Shown here: one piece after another, positions 63,295-64,000 of the stretch
How the letters are laid out: each line of letters begins with the position of its first letter
Numbering within the stretch: the first letter of the stretch is position 1
Assembly: GCA_006226775.1 (NCBI GenBank)
Contig: SBGD01000060.1
Location: 1 to 64,000, forward strand
Length of the DNA: 64,000 nt
Reading direction: 5' to 3'
Origin: Paracoccaceae bacterium
GTDB lineage: Bacteria > Pseudomonadota > Alphaproteobacteria > Rhodobacterales > Rhodobacteraceae
Program-made: the position numbers and the translations under genes
The notes under the pieces: model-generated
Database searches by the model: none
What the model saw: only the letters and a program-made list of their open reading frames with translations
What the model was told of the DNA's origin: nothing

Positions 63295-63849
63295 CTATTT
63301 CGGCGAGCGTTTCGCCAGGATCCGCTGCAGGGTCCGCCGGTGCATGTTCAACCGCCGCGCCGTCTCGCTCACGTTGCGGTCACACAGCTCATAGACCCGC
63401 TGGATATGCTCCCAGCGCACCCGGTCCGCGCTCATCGGGTTTTCCGGCGGCGGCGGCAGGTCGTCGCCGCGGGCCAGAAGCGCATTGGTGACATCCGTCG
63501 CATCGGCCGGTTTCGACAGGTAATCGGTGGCGCCGATCTTGACCGCGGCCACCGCGGTGGCAATCGCGCCGTAGCCGGTCAGCACCACCACCCGGCTGTC
63601 GGGCCGCTTCTCGCGCAGCACCTCGACCACGTCGAGCCCGTTGCCATCCTCGAGCCGCAGGTCGACCACCGCATAGGCCGGCGGGCGGGCGGTGGCGATG
63701 GCCTTGCCGGCGGCGACGGATCCGGCGGTTTCCACCTCGAAGCCGCGCTTTTCCATGGCCTTGGCCAGGCGCCGCAGAAACGGTTCGTCATCGTCCACCA
63801 GCAGCAGCGATTTGTCAGCGCCCAGATCCTGCACCATAGTTTCGGCCAC
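63295..63849 (-). CDS. regA: Global redox response regulator RegA/PrrA/ActR
   Basis: RegA, phosphorylated by RegB, switches photosynthesis, respiration, nitrogen and carbon fixation genes in response to redox state. The 184-residue product, from GTG 63849 with GGAGG 6 bases upstream, matches the family length. It has Asp63 (VVDLRLEDGNG) in the receiver domain, the four-proline hinge LPPPPENPMS, and a C-terminal Fis-type helix-turn-helix (NVSETARRLNMHRRTLQRIL). A later ATG would drop four residues. Confidence 0.97.
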   Translation of the reverse strand: MAETMVQDLGADKSLLLVDDDEPFLRRLAKAMEKRGFEVETAGSVAAGKAIATARPPAYAVVDLRLEDGNGLDVVEVLREKRPDSRVVVLTGYGAIATAVAAVKIGATDYLSKPADATDVTNALLARGDDLPPPPENPMSADRVRWEHIQRVYELCDRNVSETARRLNMHRRTLQRILAKRSPK

Positions 63850-64000
63850 GACGTCCCTCCTCGAACAGCCCCTCCGCGGGGTTCGGCGATTATTCCCCCG
63901 CGCCAACCCGGTGTCAAACCTCCCCGGCCCTGCTGTTTGCGCCAACAGGCGATTTTTTCGGAAAAATCCGCCCGGCGTGATCACGCGGCGTGATCACAAA
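63850..64000. promoter_or_regulatory. Upstream region of regA with hairpin and repeated CGTGATCAC
   Basis: No gene is visible. A hairpin with arms GATTTTT (63951-63957) and AAAAATC (63962-63968) is followed by two copies of CGTGATCAC (63976-63984, 63989-63997), 13 bases apart. Each copy contains the palindrome GTGATCAC. They may be operators of regA or of a divergent gene beyond the window. Confidence 0.4.

Overview
The window is a gene-dense, GC-rich chromosomal segment from an alphaproteobacterium, almost certainly of the order Rhodobacterales (Paracoccaceae/Roseobacteraceae group). The main reasons are a RegA/PrrA response regulator of the 184-residue type near ahcY, a full Kelly-Friedrich sox cluster in the Paracoccus order, the HemD-Mic60-HemY block, a deoC-ALDH16 pair, and the dispersed palindromic repeats typical of this group. 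No tRNA, rRNA, CRISPR array, transposase, integrase or phage gene was seen. The window looks like core chromosome with a sulfur-oxidation island in the middle.

Layout. 1-3464: end of secA, then a two-gene unit of a membrane-anchored unknown protein and a periplasmic binding protein/OmpA fusion. 3909-11695: deoC with a two-domain aldehyde dehydrogenase, the threonine-degradation genes kbl-tdh with an XRE-cupin regulator, and a BktB-type thiolase. 11757-21663: penicillin-binding protein 1C overlapped by a giant thioester alpha-2-macroglobulin, divergent from a hybrid histidine kinase. 21813-30597: yaaA, recQ, yggT, a thioesterase, an MFS exporter, mepA, an esterase-like lipoprotein, a queuosine-precursor transporter and arfB. 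30616-38779: a large coiled-coil/acidic-repeat membrane protein, and NAD salvage genes pncA and pncB with a hybrid kinase between them, then trhO.

38865-52041 is the sulfur region. Two YeeE/SoxT-type transporters flank soxF-E-D-C-B-A-Z-Y-X-W-V (minus strand) and soxS-R (plus strand). SoxXA, SoxYZ, SoxB and SoxCD form the periplasmic thiosulfate-oxidizing system. SoxV/W/S keep SoxYZ reduced, and the two-cysteine ArsR repressor SoxR probably senses persulfide. Operator-like ATTC-N8-GAAT sites lie before soxX and between soxV and soxS, with an overlapping palindrome before soxB. A terminator between soxA and soxB suggests at least two transcription units.

52116-64000: hemY, mic60 and hemD, then tsaD-gpsA-YciI-EVE, small conserved proteins, a PRC-barrel protein with an ECF-like promoter, ahcY, an HD hydrolase and regA.

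The most interesting non-coding signals are: (1) a structured leader upstream of arfB with an 18-codon ORF whose Shine-Dalgarno is complementary to a downstream anti-SD-like segment, followed by a terminator; (2) a candidate small RNA between DUF1761 and DUF2853 genes; (3) a family of paired palindromes placed just after gene ends, several able to refold into a competing hairpin; and (4) the sox operators.
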